From Arthrobacter sp. Leaf69 (GTDB taxonomy: Bacteria; Actinomycetota; Actinomycetes; Actinomycetales; Micrococcaceae): a stretch of 64,000 nt of DNA. Below are positions 43,415 through 52,842 of the stretch, in pieces. The stretch lies in contig NZ_LMLR01000011.1 in the NCBI RefSeq assembly GCF_001422645.1, positions 62,001 through 126,000 on the forward strand, written 5' to 3'. The position numbers and the translations under genes were made by a program. The notes beneath the pieces were generated by a model that searched no databases, was not told where the DNA came from, and saw nothing but the letters and a program-made list of their open reading frames with translations. The number at the start of each line of letters is the position of its first letter. The stretch's first letter is position 1.

Positions 43415-44200
43415 GTGAAGGCACTCTCGCAGAAGCGACGTCACCCACTGGCAGCAATTGCACTGCTGCTGATGGGCCTCCTGGTCACTGGTGGGCTGTA
43501 CGCCGTTGCCACCACCGTCAACCAGGCCAAAGCCACCACTACCTTCAGCGCCAACGACGCAGAGGAAGGCGGCAAGCTCTTTGAGTCCAACTGCGCCACC
43601 TGCCACGGCATGGGCGCCAGCGGTACGCAGGACGGCCCCTCCCTGGTAGGCGTCGGCGCTGCCGCCGTCGACTTCCAGGTCGGCACCGGCCGCATGCCCA
43701 TGCAGATGAACGGCCCGCAGGCCCCCAAGAAGCCTGTTCAGTTCAACGATGAGCAGACCCACCAGCTGGCCGCCTACGTAGCTTCGCTCGGCCCCGGCCC
43801 GTCGATTCCCGAGGCAAATGTCCTCGATGGTCAGGGGGACGCCGCCAAGGGCGGCGAGCTGTTCCGCGTGAACTGCGCCATGTGCCACAACGCCGCCGCC
43901 GCCGGCGGTGCGCTGACCCGGGGCAAATTCGCTCCGGCGCTGAGCGGTGTGTCCAGCAAGCACATCTACGAAGCGATGGTCACCGGCCCGCAGAACATGC
44001 CGGTGTTCAATGACGCCAACCTCTCCCCCGAGGGCAAGCGCGACATCATTACCTTCCTGAAGCAGATCGAGGCCAACGGTTCACCCGGCGGCGCGGATCT
44101 GGGCTCTCTGGGTCCGGTTTCTGAAGGCCTGTTTGTCTGGATCGCCGGCCTCGGCGTCATCATCGCCTTCACCATCTGGCTGACGTCCCGGACGTCCTAG
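43415..44200 (+). CDS. qcrC: Menaquinol-cytochrome c reductase, diheme cytochrome c subunit
   Basis: QcrC (261 residues) is the diheme cytochrome of the actinobacterial bc1 complex and replaces free cytochrome c in carrying electrons to the aa3 oxidase. Two heme motifs are seen, CATCH and CAMCH, about 100 residues apart. An N-terminal signal anchor (AAIALLLMGLLVTGGLYAV) and a C-terminal membrane helix (LFVWIAGLGVIIAFTIWL) hold it. GTG 43415 follows AAAGGAA. Confidence 0.96.
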   Translation: MKALSQKRRHPLAAIALLLMGLLVTGGLYAVATTVNQAKATTTFSANDAEEGGKLFESNCATCHGMGASGTQDGPSLVGVGAAAVDFQVGTGRMPMQMNGPQAPKKPVQFNDEQTHQLAAYVASLGPGPSIPEANVLDGQGDAAKGGELFRVNCAMCHNAAAAGGALTRGKFAPALSGVSSKHIYEAMVTGPQNMPVFNDANLSPEGKRDIITFLKQIEANGSPGGADLGSLGPVSEGLFVWIAGLGVIIAFTIWLTSRTS

Positions 44201-44289
44201 CCCACCTGTTGCACCTGTAAGAATTTTCTGCTGACCCGTCAGCAGTTTGAATTGAAAGCTAACTCGGCACTCGCCGAGACGAGAGAGGG

Positions 44290-45372
44290 ATGAGGCGAAT
44301 TATGGGCAACCATAGTGACGGCAGTCCGAACCACTCGGGCACCGTAGCTACGGCTGGTCAGAATGAGGTGGAGAAGTTCCAGGATCCTGGAATTCCCCCG
44401 CATCGTTTGCGCCTGGCTGACACGGACCCGAAGGCCGCAAAGCGAGCAGAACGGCAGGTAGCCCTTCTTTTCGGGACCTCGGTCGTTGGCACCCTGATCT
44501 TCTTGGTGGCGTACTTCGCCATTGATCTGGGAGATGACAGCACGATCGCCACCATCCGGCTGCAGAACGCGCTGCTGGGTATTGGCACCGCGTTTGCAAT
44601 GCTGGGTATCGGCACCGGAATTGTGCACTGGGCGAAGGCCCTGATGCCGGACCACGAAGTCTCGGAAGAGCGTCATGCCATCCGCACGGAGGATGACCGC
44701 CAAGCCGCTGTCCGGATCGTCGACGACATCGTCGAGGAAACCGGCATCAAGCGCCGCCCGCTGATCCGCAACACCCTCCTGGGCGCCGTGGCGCTGGCTC
44801 CCCTGCCGGCCCTCGCCGTCTTCGGTGACCTGGGTCCGCGTCCCGACGACGCCCTGGCGCACACCATGTGGGCACCCCAGGATGGCAAGCTCAAGCGGCT
44901 CACCCGTGATCCTGACGGCACGCCCATCAAGGCCGCCGACGTGACCATCGGTTCAGCGTTCCACGTCATCCCGGAAGGCCTGAACGAACTGAACGAAGGC
45001 AAGCTGAATGAAAAGGCCAAGTCTGTTGTCCTGCTCATGCGCCTGAACCCGGAGGAACTCCACCCCTCCCCCGGTCGTGCGGACTGGGCCTACAACGGCA
45101 TTGTTGCCTACTCCAAGATCTGCACCCATGTTGGTTGCCCTGTTGCCCTCTACGAGCAGCAGACCCACCACCTGCTGTGCCCGTGCCACCAGTCAACCTT
45201 CGACCTCACGCAGGAATGCAAGGTTATCTTTGGACCGGCCAGCCGTCCTCTCCCCCAGCTGCCAATCGCGGTTGACGCCGAGGGCTACCTGGTCGCCACC
45301 AGCGACTTCCATGAACCTGTTGGACCTAGCTATTGGGAGCGTGAGCAGCATGAGCGCAACATCAACGCCTAG
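44290..45372 (+). CDS. qcrA: Menaquinol-cytochrome c reductase, Rieske iron-sulfur subunit
   Basis: QcrA (360 residues) is the long actinobacterial Rieske protein with three membrane helices, two near residues 57-77 and 90-112 and one near 160. The [2Fe-2S] cluster site has CTHVGCP and CPCHQS. It takes electrons from menaquinol and passes them to QcrC. ATG 44290 follows GAGAGAGGG; ATG 44302 is an alternative. The 3' end overlaps the start of qcrB. Confidence 0.96.
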   Translation: MRRIMGNHSDGSPNHSGTVATAGQNEVEKFQDPGIPPHRLRLADTDPKAAKRAERQVALLFGTSVVGTLIFLVAYFAIDLGDDSTIATIRLQNALLGIGTAFAMLGIGTGIVHWAKALMPDHEVSEERHAIRTEDDRQAAVRIVDDIVEETGIKRRPLIRNTLLGAVALAPLPALAVFGDLGPRPDDALAHTMWAPQDGKLKRLTRDPDGTPIKAADVTIGSAFHVIPEGLNELNEGKLNEKAKSVVLLMRLNPEELHPSPGRADWAYNGIVAYSKICTHVGCPVALYEQQTHHLLCPCHQSTFDLTQECKVIFGPASRPLPQLPIAVDAEGYLVATSDFHEPVGPSYWEREQHERNINA

Positions 45373-47029
45373 TGCCCCCACCTTCGTCGCCAAGACCAAG
45401 GGCGGCCGCATCACGAACTTTGTTGACGAGCGCGTCGGCGGATCAGGCATCCTGCGTGAATTCGGCCGCAAGGTTTTCCCGGACCACTGGTCCTTCATGT
45501 TCGGCGAAGTCGCCCTGTACTCCTTCGTCATTCTGCTGCTGTCGGGCACCTTCCTGACCTTCTTCTTTGATCCGTCCATGGCGGAGACCCATTACCAGGG
45601 TTCCTACACACCGCTGAAGAACGTCGAAATGTCAGTGGCTTACAGCTCTTCCCTGGACATCTCCTTCGACGTCCGCGGCGGCCTGTTCATGCGCCAGGTC
45701 CACCACTGGTCCGCGCTGCTTTTTGTAGCATCCGTGTCCGTGCACATGCTGCGCGTGTTCTTCACCGGCGCGTTCCGCAAGCCCCGCGAAATGAACTGGG
45801 TGGTGGGCGGCGTGCTGCTCATCCTCTCGATGGCAGCCGGCTTCACCGGTTACTCCCTCCCCGATGACCTGCTCTCCGGCAACGGCCTGCGCATCATCGA
45901 CGGCGTGATCAAGTCCATTCCGGTGGTCGGAACGTACATCTCGTTCTTCCTCTTCGGCGGAGAATTCCCCGGAACGGTCATCATCGGCCGCCTGTACATG
46001 CTCCACATCCTGCTGGTTCCGGCACTCATCCTCCTGATGATCGTCCTGCACCTCTTTATGGTGGTGGTGCACAAGCACACCCAGTACCCCGGCCCGGGCC
46101 GCAACGACGGCAACGTCGTCGGCTACCCCCTCGGCCCGGTGTACGCGGCCAAGGCCGGCGGCTTCTTCTTCATCGTGTTCGGTGTCGTTGCCCTCATGGC
46201 CGGGTTCTTCACCATCAACCCGATCTGGAACTACGGCCCGTACGACCCCTCCCCCGTTTCGGCGGGTACGCAGCCTGACTGGTACATCGGCTTCGTCGAT
46301 GGCGCCCTGCGCCTCATGCCGGGCACGATCGGCAACTGGAGTGTCGAGCAGGTCTGGTTCGGCCAGGTCTTCACCTTCAATGTGCTGCTCCCGGCCCTGG
46401 TGCCTGCAGGGATCATCTTCACCGTGCTGTTCACCTACCCGTGGATCGAACGCTGGATCACCAAAGACAACCGCGAACACCACGTCCTGGACCGCCCCCG
46501 CAACGCTCCCACGCGTACCGCCATCGGCATGGCTGGCTTTGTCTGGTACTGCGTGATGTGGGCGGCCGCCGGCTCGGACCTCATCGCCACGCACTTCCAC
46601 GTGTCGCTGAACGATGTGACCTACTGGCTGCGGGCACTGTTCTTCGTCGGCCCGGTCATCGCCTTCATTGTCACGAAGCGCGTCGCCCTGGCACTGCAGC
46701 GCAAGGACCGCGAGATTGCCCTGCACGGCCGCGAAACCGGCCGCATCGTGCGCCTGCCGCATGGCGAGTTCATCGAGGTCCACGCACCGCTGGACGAGTA
46801 CAAGCGCTACAAGCTTGTTGGCTTCGAGTCGCCGTCTCCGCTTCCCGCGGAGCCGAACGCGCACGGCGTCGTCGACAAGAAGGAGAAGCGCCGCGCGCTC
46901 TTCTCCATGTGGTTCTTCGAGGACCGGGTTGCCCCGGCTACTCCCGCAGAGCTCGCGGCGGCCCACGGCCACCACGGCGAGCACGAGGCCATCGAGTCTG
47001 GTGAGTCGCAGAAAACGCTCAGCCACTAA
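45350..47029 (+). CDS. qcrB: Menaquinol-cytochrome c reductase, cytochrome b subunit
   Basis: QcrB (559 residues) is the cytochrome b of the bc1 complex with the quinol sites and the two b hemes. RQVHHWSALLFVASVSVHMLR and RLYMLHILLVPALILLMIVLH carry heme-ligand histidines, and GFTGYSLPDDLLSG and the PDWY-type sequence QPDWYIGFVDGALR mark the quinol region. A long hydrophilic C-terminal tail (about 430-559) is typical of actinobacteria. ATG 45350 overlaps the last 23 bases of qcrA and has GGGAG upstream, so translation is coupled. Confidence 0.96.
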   Translation: MSATSTPSAPTFVAKTKGGRITNFVDERVGGSGILREFGRKVFPDHWSFMFGEVALYSFVILLLSGTFLTFFFDPSMAETHYQGSYTPLKNVEMSVAYSSSLDISFDVRGGLFMRQVHHWSALLFVASVSVHMLRVFFTGAFRKPREMNWVVGGVLLILSMAAGFTGYSLPDDLLSGNGLRIIDGVIKSIPVVGTYISFFLFGGEFPGTVIIGRLYMLHILLVPALILLMIVLHLFMVVVHKHTQYPGPGRNDGNVVGYPLGPVYAAKAGGFFFIVFGVVALMAGFFTINPIWNYGPYDPSPVSAGTQPDWYIGFVDGALRLMPGTIGNWSVEQVWFGQVFTFNVLLPALVPAGIIFTVLFTYPWIERWITKDNREHHVLDRPRNAPTRTAIGMAGFVWYCVMWAAAGSDLIATHFHVSLNDVTYWLRALFFVGPVIAFIVTKRVALALQRKDREIALHGRETGRIVRLPHGEFIEVHAPLDEYKRYKLVGFESPSPLPAEPNAHGVVDKKEKRRALFSMWFFEDRVAPATPAELAAAHGHHGEHEAIESGESQKTLSH

Positions 47030-47048
47030 CAGGCCGCAGTGAACACCA

Positions 47049-47083
47049 GGAAGGCCCGGTCCACCAAGACCGGGCCTTCCTTC
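47049..47083 (+). terminator. Terminator of the ctaE-qcrCAB operon
   Basis: A perfect 13-base stem (GGAAGGCCCGGTC with GACCGGGCCTTCC), a six-base loop and a following TTCGT lie 20 bases after the qcrB stop. It is a strong intrinsic terminator for the respiratory operon. Confidence 0.9.
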
Positions 47084-47249
47084 GTCCCCGATGGGAATGC
47101 CCGTCTGGTGAGACCCCAGGGCGGCGGCACCCCGTGGCAGACCTAGTGCACGCATTCTCGCGGCACACTATGGGCATGAGAGGTAGCGGCGTACCCTTCA
47201 GGCGAGCCGAGTCTAACGACACGGATGACCACACACACTGGCCGAAGAG

Positions 47250-47637
47250 CTATGTCCGACTGCCGTTCTGTGGGATTTTGTCCCCTGGGTGCAGGTGGCT
47301 CCAGGCGATTCGTGCGCCACACATCAAGGTTGCGATCCCAGGGATGCACGCAAGAACCATCGGGTAGTACCTGACGTAAAAGGAGTCAGTCGTCGTTCCG
47401 TCGGCCGTAGCGAAAATGCACCCCACCCCGAGGGGAGCAAATTCGTAAGTGCCTGTGGGCGGGAAAATGAATCCCTCGGGGTTATGCACCGTGCCGGCAG
47501 GCAGATGCTCGGTATAGCAGTATTGCGAAATCGTCTGATGATCGCGAGAGGATGAGCCGATCAAACGCGCCTACCGCTAAGTACCACGCAACGGAAAGCA
47601 TCACGCAGGTCAGAAACATGAACGTTTTCCGTGTCAT
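47250..47637 (-). pseudogene. Frameshifted small membrane protein gene
   Basis: On the minus strand an ATG at 47637 after a GGGGGG-rich ribosome site opens a frame with a membrane helix (TFMFLTCVMLSVAWYLAVGAF). Near 47565 the protein-like sequence moves to another frame (GSSSRDHQTISQYCYTEHL) and continues through a cysteine-containing outer domain to a second helix (YPMVLACIPGIATLMCGARI), stopping at 47250. The shift equals one extra base. Codons are more AT-rich than in the neighbours (TTA, TTT, CTT), which suggests foreign origin. It could also be two short unrelated frames. The 166 bases after the qcrB terminator hold nothing else. Confidence 0.45.
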
Positions 47638-47779
47638 TCGCCCCCCGGAATGCAGTGTTTGGGGTTCACCATCGCACATTTCACGCGGCGTCGCCGAGTG
47701 GCCCCTGCAAATCACGTGCCTAGCAGCGGGCTCCGAAGGTGGTGCATCCGTGGGTTGATCGGCTGGCCCAGCGTTCGGG

Positions 47780-48571
47780 CTACGAGCGGTACCCCGAAGC
47801 GTAGTTCCGCGTGGGGCGGACGCCTGGCCGCTGCAGGGGCACCCAGAGTTTGTACCGGTCCGCCCGGTAGTAGGACACCGAGTAGTCCACCATGGCCCGC
47901 GCCACGAAGGCGTGGCGCTGGATCTTCAGGAGAGGCGACCCGACTTCAACATTGAGCAGTCGGGCGGTCGACGGGGAAGCAGCCGTTGCCTCGATCATGT
48001 CCTCGCCCCACTCCATCACCAGGCCGAAGCGTTCGCTCAGGACGTTGTACAGCGAGGTTGGCGGTTCGCCGTCGAGCAGTCCGGGTACCCGGTGGGCGGG
48101 GATAAAGTTCTCGTCGACGCTCATGGGTTCGTTGTCCGCGAGCAGGAGGCGGCGGAACCGCACCAGGGGCGTCCCCTCCTCCAACTGCAGTTCCCGGGCC
48201 AGGAATGCGCTGGCACCGATCTGCTCGAAACTGAGGACTTTCGCGGCGGGAACCATGCCGCGGCGCTGCATTTCCTCGCTGTACGAGGTCAGCTTGACCT
48301 GGAGATCCAGTTTGGGCTTCCGCACGAAGGTGCCGAGTCCCACCACACGCTCGATGACCTCCTCCCCGACCAGGGCGTCAATGGCCTGACGTACAGTCAT
48401 CCGGGCCAGCCCGAACCGTTCGGCGAGGTCCCGCTCCGAGGGAAGCGCCGAACCCGGCGGGCAGGCGCTCACAATATGGGCCCTGATGATTTCCCTCAAC
48501 TGGATGTAAATGGGCGTCCCGTTTTGCCGGTCTATTTCGCCGGCCATGCGCGCTGCGTCAGAGGCCGCCAC
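47780..48571 (-). CDS. GntR/HutC-family regulator, DasR/NagR-like
   Basis: A 263-residue regulator with an N-terminal winged helix (LREIIRAHIVSACPPGSALPSERDLAERFGLARMTVRQAIDAL region, about 25-75) and a C-terminal UTRA ligand domain (about 95-245, VKLTSYSEEMQRRGM, PLVRFRRLLLADNEPM). DasR-type members sense glucosamine-6-phosphate or related sugars and control amino-sugar uptake and PTS genes. A dre-like operator lies just upstream and an HPr-type PTS gene is divergent, both supporting the DasR/NagR call. The GTG at 48571 follows GGAAGG; ATG 48547 is possible. Confidence 0.85.
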   Translation of the reverse strand: MAASDAARMAGEIDRQNGTPIYIQLREIIRAHIVSACPPGSALPSERDLAERFGLARMTVRQAIDALVGEEVIERVVGLGTFVRKPKLDLQVKLTSYSEEMQRRGMVPAAKVLSFEQIGASAFLARELQLEEGTPLVRFRRLLLADNEPMSVDENFIPAHRVPGLLDGEPPTSLYNVLSERFGLVMEWGEDMIEATAASPSTARLLNVEVGSPLLKIQRHAFVARAMVDYSVSYYRADRYKLWVPLQRPGVRPTRNYASGYRS

Positions 48572-48621
48572 TGTGCGGCCTTCCGGAAATCTTCATGCTT
48601 CAAGGTTAAGCCACGCGGCGC

Positions 48622-48637
48622 ACAGGTCTAGACCACC
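48622..48637. promoter_or_regulatory. dre-type operator between the GntR regulator and HPr genes
   Basis: The perfect palindrome GGTCTAGACC (48625-48634), in the context ACAGGTCTAGACCACC, matches the core of the DasR-responsive element TGGTCTAGACCA. It lies between the divergent regulator gene and the HPr gene, and upstream of a -10-like TAGGCT (48672-48677) serving HPr. Autoregulation and control of HPr are likely. Confidence 0.7.
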
Positions 48638-48734
48638 CGCGTCGCCGTTCGCCCGGAAGCATGCCCGCAGCTAGGCTTGAATGCGCCGGTATCCCCCCGG
48701 CACCAATGACACCGTAAGAGATAAGGGAGTCCCG

Positions 48735-49079
48735 TTGCCCGTTCGGAACGCAATCGTCAAGGCGTCCATCGGACTGCATGCACGGCCCGCAGCGCTGTTT
48801 GTCCGCGCTGTCCATGAGACCGGCCTGCCCGTCACGATCAGCAAGGACGGCAGGCCCGGCGTGGATGCCCGCTCCCTGCTGGAAGTCATGACCGAGGACT
48901 TCCACTGCGGCTGCACCGTGGAGCTGGCCGTCTCCCCCGACGCCGGCCGTGGAAACCATCCACGGACGCCAGACGGGACGCACCCGGCTGGAGCTGCCCG
49001 GCGACGAGCTGACGGCCCCACCGGAAAGGTGGGGCCCGCCGACGTAGTTGACTCGGTTTGTGTCCTAAGGGACGTTTAG
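48735..49079 (+). pseudogene. HPr-like phosphocarrier, C-terminus altered by a probable frameshift
   Basis: TTG 48735 after AAGGGAG starts an HPr domain with the phosphorylation site His15 in GLHARPA and a Ser at 47 near the regulatory position. Normal HPr (about 88 residues) ends with a third helix, but after residue 70 (VSPDAG) this frame turns into unrelated Arg/Gly/Pro sequence up to a stop at 49077-49079. Codons lose their GC bias there, whereas the +1 frame (AVETIHGRQTGRTRLELPGD, stop at 49045-49047) keeps near-perfect third-position GC. One extra base near 48945 would explain it. If the open frame is real, the product is a 114-residue odd HPr. Confidence 0.6.
49014..49036. terminator. 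Hairpin at the end of the HPr region
   Basis: A perfect nine-base stem (GGCCCCACC with GGTGGGGCC) and a five-base loop lie before the convergent ctaF gene. Its place inside the open HPr frame supports the idea that the true HPr gene should end earlier. Confidence 0.55.
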
Positions 49080-49477
49080 TGCGCGTGGTCCCCGCGGCTG
49101 TACTCGTAGACCCAGCCGACCAGGGCGACCAGCGCGAGGCCGGCGGCGATGTAGACAATCCAGAAGCCAATGGCCAGTCCGAGGAATCCAGTGGCGCTGG
49201 CCAGGCCCAGGACGAGCGGCCACCAGCTCCAGGGGCTGAAGTGGCCCTGCTCGCCGGCGCCCTCGTGGATCTCGGCGTCACTGCGGTCCTCGGGACGCAT
49301 CCCGACGCGCTTGCCGGTGAAGGCGAGGTAGGCGCCGATCATGCCGGCGAGGCCGCCGACCAGCAGCACGCCGAGGATGCCGACCCACTCGGACCAGTTG
49401 GTCAGGAAGCCGTAGATGAGAGCGACCGGCACGAAGAAGAAAACTCCGAGTCCAAAAATCCTTGATTCGATCTTCAC
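49076..49477 (-). CDS. ctaF: Cytochrome c oxidase subunit IV (actinobacterial)
   Basis: A 133-residue protein with four membrane helices in two pairs (about 4-24, 31-52, 84-101 and 103-122). The family signature MKIESRIFGLGVFFFVPVA and the mid-region GKRVGMRPEDRSDAEIHEGAG-like sequence mark the actinobacterial aa3 oxidase subunit IV. The GTG at 49477 overlaps the ctaD stop, so the two are translated together. Its stop overlaps the HPr-region stop on the other strand by four bases. Confidence 0.94.
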   Translation of the reverse strand: MKIESRIFGLGVFFFVPVALIYGFLTNWSEWVGILGVLLVGGLAGMIGAYLAFTGKRVGMRPEDRSDAEIHEGAGEQGHFSPWSWWPLVLGLASATGFLGLAIGFWIVYIAAGLALVALVGWVYEYSRGDHAH

Positions 49478-51198
49478 TAGGGGTTGTCCTTCTGGTCGGC
49501 GTTACCGAGGGCTTCTGCGGCCGGGGCAGGAGAATCCACGGTGTATGTCTGGGAGAGTTCGGGGTGGTGCAGGTCCAGGGCAGGACGCTCCGAACGGATC
49601 CGCGGCAGCGAGGTGAAGTTGTGACGCGGCGGCGGGCAGGAGGTGGCCCATTCGAGCGAGGCGCCGAAGCCCCACGGGTCATCCACTTCAACCTTCTCGT
49701 TGCTGCGCCAGGTGACGTAGACGTTCCAGAAGAACGGGATCAGCGAGGCGCCCAGCAGAAACGAGGCGTAGGTGGAGAACTGGTTCATCCAGGTGAAGTT
49801 GTCCTGGGGCATGTAATCCGCGTACCGGCGGGGCATGCCCTCGACGCCCAGCCAGTGCTGGATGAGGAACGTGCCGTGGAAGCCGAGGAAGAGCATCCAG
49901 AAGTGGATCTTGCCGAGGCGTTCGTTGAGCATCTTGCCGGTCCACTTCGGCCACCAGAAGTAGAAGCCGGCGAACATCGCGAACACCACGGTGCCGAAGA
50001 CGACGTAGTGGAAGTGCGCCACCACGAAGTAGGAGTCCGAGACGTGGAAGTCCAGCGGCGGGGAGGCCAGGATGATGCCGGTCAGGCCGCCGAAGAGGAA
50101 CGTCGCCAGGAAGCCGATGCTCCACAGCATGGGGGTTTCGAACGTGATGGAACCCCGCCACATGGTGCCGATCCAGTTGAAGAACTTCACACCGGTCGGG
50201 ACGGCGATCAGCATCGTCATGAAGGAGAAGAACGGCAGCAGTACCGAGCCGGTGACGTACATGTGGTGCGCCCACACGGTCACGGACAGGGCGGCGATGG
50301 AGATGGTTGCGTAGACGAGGCCCTTGTAACCGAAGATCGGCTTGCGGCTGAAGACCGGGAAGATCTCCGAGACGATGCCGAAGAACGGCAGGGCGATGAT
50401 GTAGACCTCGGGGTGCCCGAAGAACCAGAAGAGGTGCTGCCAGAGGACGGCGCCGCCGTTCTCAGGGTCGAAGATGTGGGCACCGAAGCGCCGGTCCGCG
50501 CCGAGGGCGAAGAGGGCCGCGGCCAGCGGCGGGAACGCCATCAGGACCAGGATTGCCGTCACCAGGATGTTCCAGGTGAAGATCGGCATGCGCCACATGG
50601 TCATGCCCGGGGCACGCATGCAGATGATCGTGGTGATGAAGTTGACCGCACCGAGGATGGTGCCGAAGCCGGAGAGCGCCAGACCGAAGACCCAGAGGTC
50701 ACCGCCCACGCCCGGGCTGAAGGTCGTATTGGACAGCGGCGCGTAGGCGAACCAGCCGAACGATGCCGCACCCTGCGGGGTGACGAAGCCGGACACGGCG
50801 ATGGTGGAGCCGAAGAGGAAGAACCAGAACGCCAGTGCGTTCAGTCGCGGGAAGGCGACGTCGGGTGCACCGATCTGGAGCGGCATGATGACGTTGGCGA
50901 ACCCGGCAAAGAGCGGCGTCGCGAACATCAGCAGCATGACGGTGCCGTGCATGGTGAAGAGCTGGTTGTACTGCTCTTTGGTCTGCAGGATCTGCATGCC
51001 GGGCTCAAACAGCTCGGCGCGGATCAGCAGCGCCATGACGCCGCCGAAGCAGAAGAACACGAAGGACGCGATCAGGTACATGTACCCGATGGTCTTGTGG
51101 TCGGTGGAGGTGATCCAGTTGACGACAATGCGTCCCTTGGACTTCGGTACTACGGGAGCCTCGAGGGTCCCGGTGGGCTGTGAATAGGTAGTTGCCAC
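49477..51198 (-). CDS. ctaD: Cytochrome c oxidase subunit I
   Basis: CtaD (573 residues) is the catalytic heme-copper subunit of the aa3 oxidase, with twelve membrane helices. [22 protein letters not shown] holds the CuB histidine and its cross-linked tyrosine. [11 protein letters not shown] carries the next two CuB histidines. [21 protein letters not shown] has the heme a3 and heme a ligands. It lies between ctaC and ctaF. The GTG start at 51198 is ten bases from the ctaC stop. Confidence 0.97.
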   Translation of the reverse strand: MATTYSQPTGTLEAPVVPKSKGRIVVNWITSTDHKTIGYMYLIASFVFFCFGGVMALLIRAELFEPGMQILQTKEQYNQLFTMHGTVMLLMFATPLFAGFANVIMPLQIGAPDVAFPRLNALAFWFFLFGSTIAVSGFVTPQGAASFGWFAYAPLSNTTFSPGVGGDLWVFGLALSGFGTILGAVNFITTIICMRAPGMTMWRMPIFTWNILVTAILVLMAFPPLAAALFALGADRRFGAHIFDPENGGAVLWQHLFWFFGHPEVYIIALPFFGIVSEIFPVFSRKPIFGYKGLVYATISIAALSVTVWAHHMYVTGSVLLPFFSFMTMLIAVPTGVKFFNWIGTMWRGSITFETPMLWSIGFLATFLFGGLTGIILASPPLDFHVSDSYFVVAHFHYVVFGTVVFAMFAGFYFWWPKWTGKMLNERLGKIHFWMLFLGFHGTFLIQHWLGVEGMPRRYADYMPQDNFTWMNQFSTYASFLLGASLIPFFWNVYVTWRSNEKVEVDDPWGFGASLEWATSCPPPRHNFTSLPRIRSERPALDLHHPELSQTYTVDSPAPAAEALGNADQKDNP

Positions 51199-51208
51199 GT
51201 CGCTCCCC

Positions 51209-52081
51209 TTACTTGGATTCGGTCGGGGCCGGGTTGCGGTCGTACTCTTCGCCGAGGAGACCGGTGTTGCCGTCCTGGCGCAGCTTTTCCAGGTGCGCCT
51301 GGAATTCGGCGTCGGAAACGACCTTTACGCGGAACAGCATTTCGGAGTGGTATTCGCCACAGAGTTCGGCGCACTTGCCGTCGTAGGTTCCCTCCTTGGT
51401 GGGGGTGAACCTGATGTAGTTGGTCTTTCCGGGGATCATGTCGCGCTTCTGCAGGAAGGCGGGGACCCAGAAGGAGTGGATGACGTCGCGGGCGTTCAGC
51501 TCGACGTCCACCGATTTGTTGACCGGGAGGTACAGGGTGGGGAGCTTTTCCTTATCCACTGCCTCACCGGTGAGGTGCGCCTGGACGCCGGCTTCGTGGA
51601 CGTCCTCGCGGATCACGTCGCCCTTTTTGTAGTTGAAGTCCCAGGCCCACTGCTTGCCGCGGACGTCAACGACGACGTCGGCAGGCTCGGCGCGGTTGTC
51701 GATCGCCTGCTGGTCGCGGTCGGTGAAGTAGAAGAACACCAAGACCATGAACAGCGGGATCGTCAGGTAGAAGACCTCGAGGGGCAGGTTGAAGCTGTTC
51801 TGCCGGGGGAATCCGACGGTGCCCTTGCGGCGCCGGTAGGCGACCATGCACCAGATCAACAGGCCCCAGGTAATGACACCGACAATCAGCGCGGCAATCC
51901 ATGAGTTGACCCAGAGGTCCATGATGCGGTCAGTGTGGTTGGTGGTGCCACGTTCCGTGGGCAGCCACCCTTTCTGTACCTCTGGTGAACATCCAGTCAA
52001 AGCCAACGCGCCGGCGAGTGCCAAGCCAGTGATCGTAGTGATCTGTTTGCGTCGGCTGCCGGTTCGGTTCTGCGAACTCAC
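51209..52081 (-). CDS. ctaC: Cytochrome c oxidase subunit II, lipoprotein
   Basis: CtaC (290 residues) carries the CuA centre that accepts electrons from QcrC. A lipobox ALTGC gives a lipidated Cys near residue 31. Two membrane helices follow (about 57-82 and 103-122). The cupredoxin domain has DVIHSFWVP and [12 protein letters not shown], which together supply the CuA ligands. It heads the ctaC-ctaD-ctaF operon. Confidence 0.96.
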   Translation of the reverse strand: MSSQNRTGSRRKQITTITGLALAGALALTGCSPEVQKGWLPTERGTTNHTDRIMDLWVNSWIAALIVGVITWGLLIWCMVAYRRRKGTVGFPRQNSFNLPLEVFYLTIPLFMVLVFFYFTDRDQQAIDNRAEPADVVVDVRGKQWAWDFNYKKGDVIREDVHEAGVQAHLTGEAVDKEKLPTLYLPVNKSVDVELNARDVIHSFWVPAFLQKRDMIPGKTNYIRFTPTKEGTYDGKCAELCGEYHSEMLFRVKVVSDAEFQAHLEKLRQDGNTGLLGEEYDRNPAPTESK

Positions 52082-52256
52082 AGACGGCCCTTCCTACTTG
52101 TTGCTGTCGCCCCGGCCCGCAAAATGGCGGTCAGGGCACACGAAAAGTTTTACTACTCGGTGTAGAGCTTACCGCTCCCCGCGAGTTTTCGCCCACATGT
52201 CCGCGCCGTGCGTCGGGACCTTTTTGCCGGGTCCGCTCGTTATGGATCCTGCGGCA

Positions 52257-52285
52257 CTAAGGCCGGGCAGTTTGCCCGGCCTTAG
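52257..52285 (-). terminator. Terminator of erpA
   Basis: A perfect 13-base stem (CTAAGGCCGGGCA with TGCCCGGCCTTAG) with a tiny loop overlaps the erpA stop codon and lies before ctaC. It separates iron-sulfur assembly from the oxidase operon. Confidence 0.85.
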
Positions 52286-52671
52286 TGGAAGGAATCACCG
52301 CACGCGCAGGAGCCGCCGGCGTTGGGATTGTCGATCGTAAAGCCCTGCTTGGAGATGGTGTCCTCGAAGTCGATGCTGGCACCGCTGAGGTAGGGGACGC
52401 TCATTTTGTCGACGACAACTTCAACACCGTCGTAGTCCCGCACGGCGTCTCCGTCGAGGAGCCTTTCGTCGAAGTAGAGCTGGTAAATCAGGCCGGAGCA
52501 ACCGCCGGGCTGCACAGCCACGCGGAGGCGCAGGTCGGTACGGCCTTCCTGCTCCAGCAGGCTGCGGACCTTGCCTGCCGCGACGTCGGTCAGCTGGACT
52601 TCGTGCGTGGCCAGTTCCTCGCCCGCCGTGGCGGTGGTGTCGGCGCTGTTTTCATTGGTTGTAGTGCTCAT
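52282..52671 (-). CDS. erpA: Iron-sulfur cluster insertion protein ErpA (HesB/IscA family)
   Basis: An A-type iron-sulfur carrier of 129 residues. The three cluster cysteines are in PGGCSG and the C-terminal GGSCACGDSFH, and the fold core reads LRVAVQPGGCSGLIYQL and VVVDKMSVPYLSGASIDFED. A Thr/Ala-rich N-terminal 20 residues is extra. It may feed clusters to the Rieske protein or other enzymes. The upstream 170 bases hold an AT-richer promoter-like patch near 52740-52760 with an AGCTACA/TGTAGCT inverted repeat. Confidence 0.94.
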   Translation of the reverse strand: MSTTTNENSADTTATAGEELATHEVQLTDVAAGKVRSLLEQEGRTDLRLRVAVQPGGCSGLIYQLYFDERLLDGDAVRDYDGVEVVVDKMSVPYLSGASIDFEDTISKQGFTIDNPNAGGSCACGDSFH

Positions 52672-52842
52672 GGCCTACCTTCTAACGACGGTGGTGGCGG
52701 CACCGCCAAGGCGGCACCCGCCCCTACTTATTCGGTACGGGCTATAGCTACATGCTACGTCGATCAGCCGTGTAGCTCTAACTTCTGACGTAACCGTCCC
52801 TGCGGGCTGGATGTTCCCCGGGAACGCGGCCGGCCCGCCCGG

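Noticed and set aside
47680..47770. tRNA-like segment (GCGTCGCCGAGTGGCC)
   Set aside because: The resemblance is to a D-arm only; no matching acceptor stem, anticodon arm or TTCRANNC loop follows.
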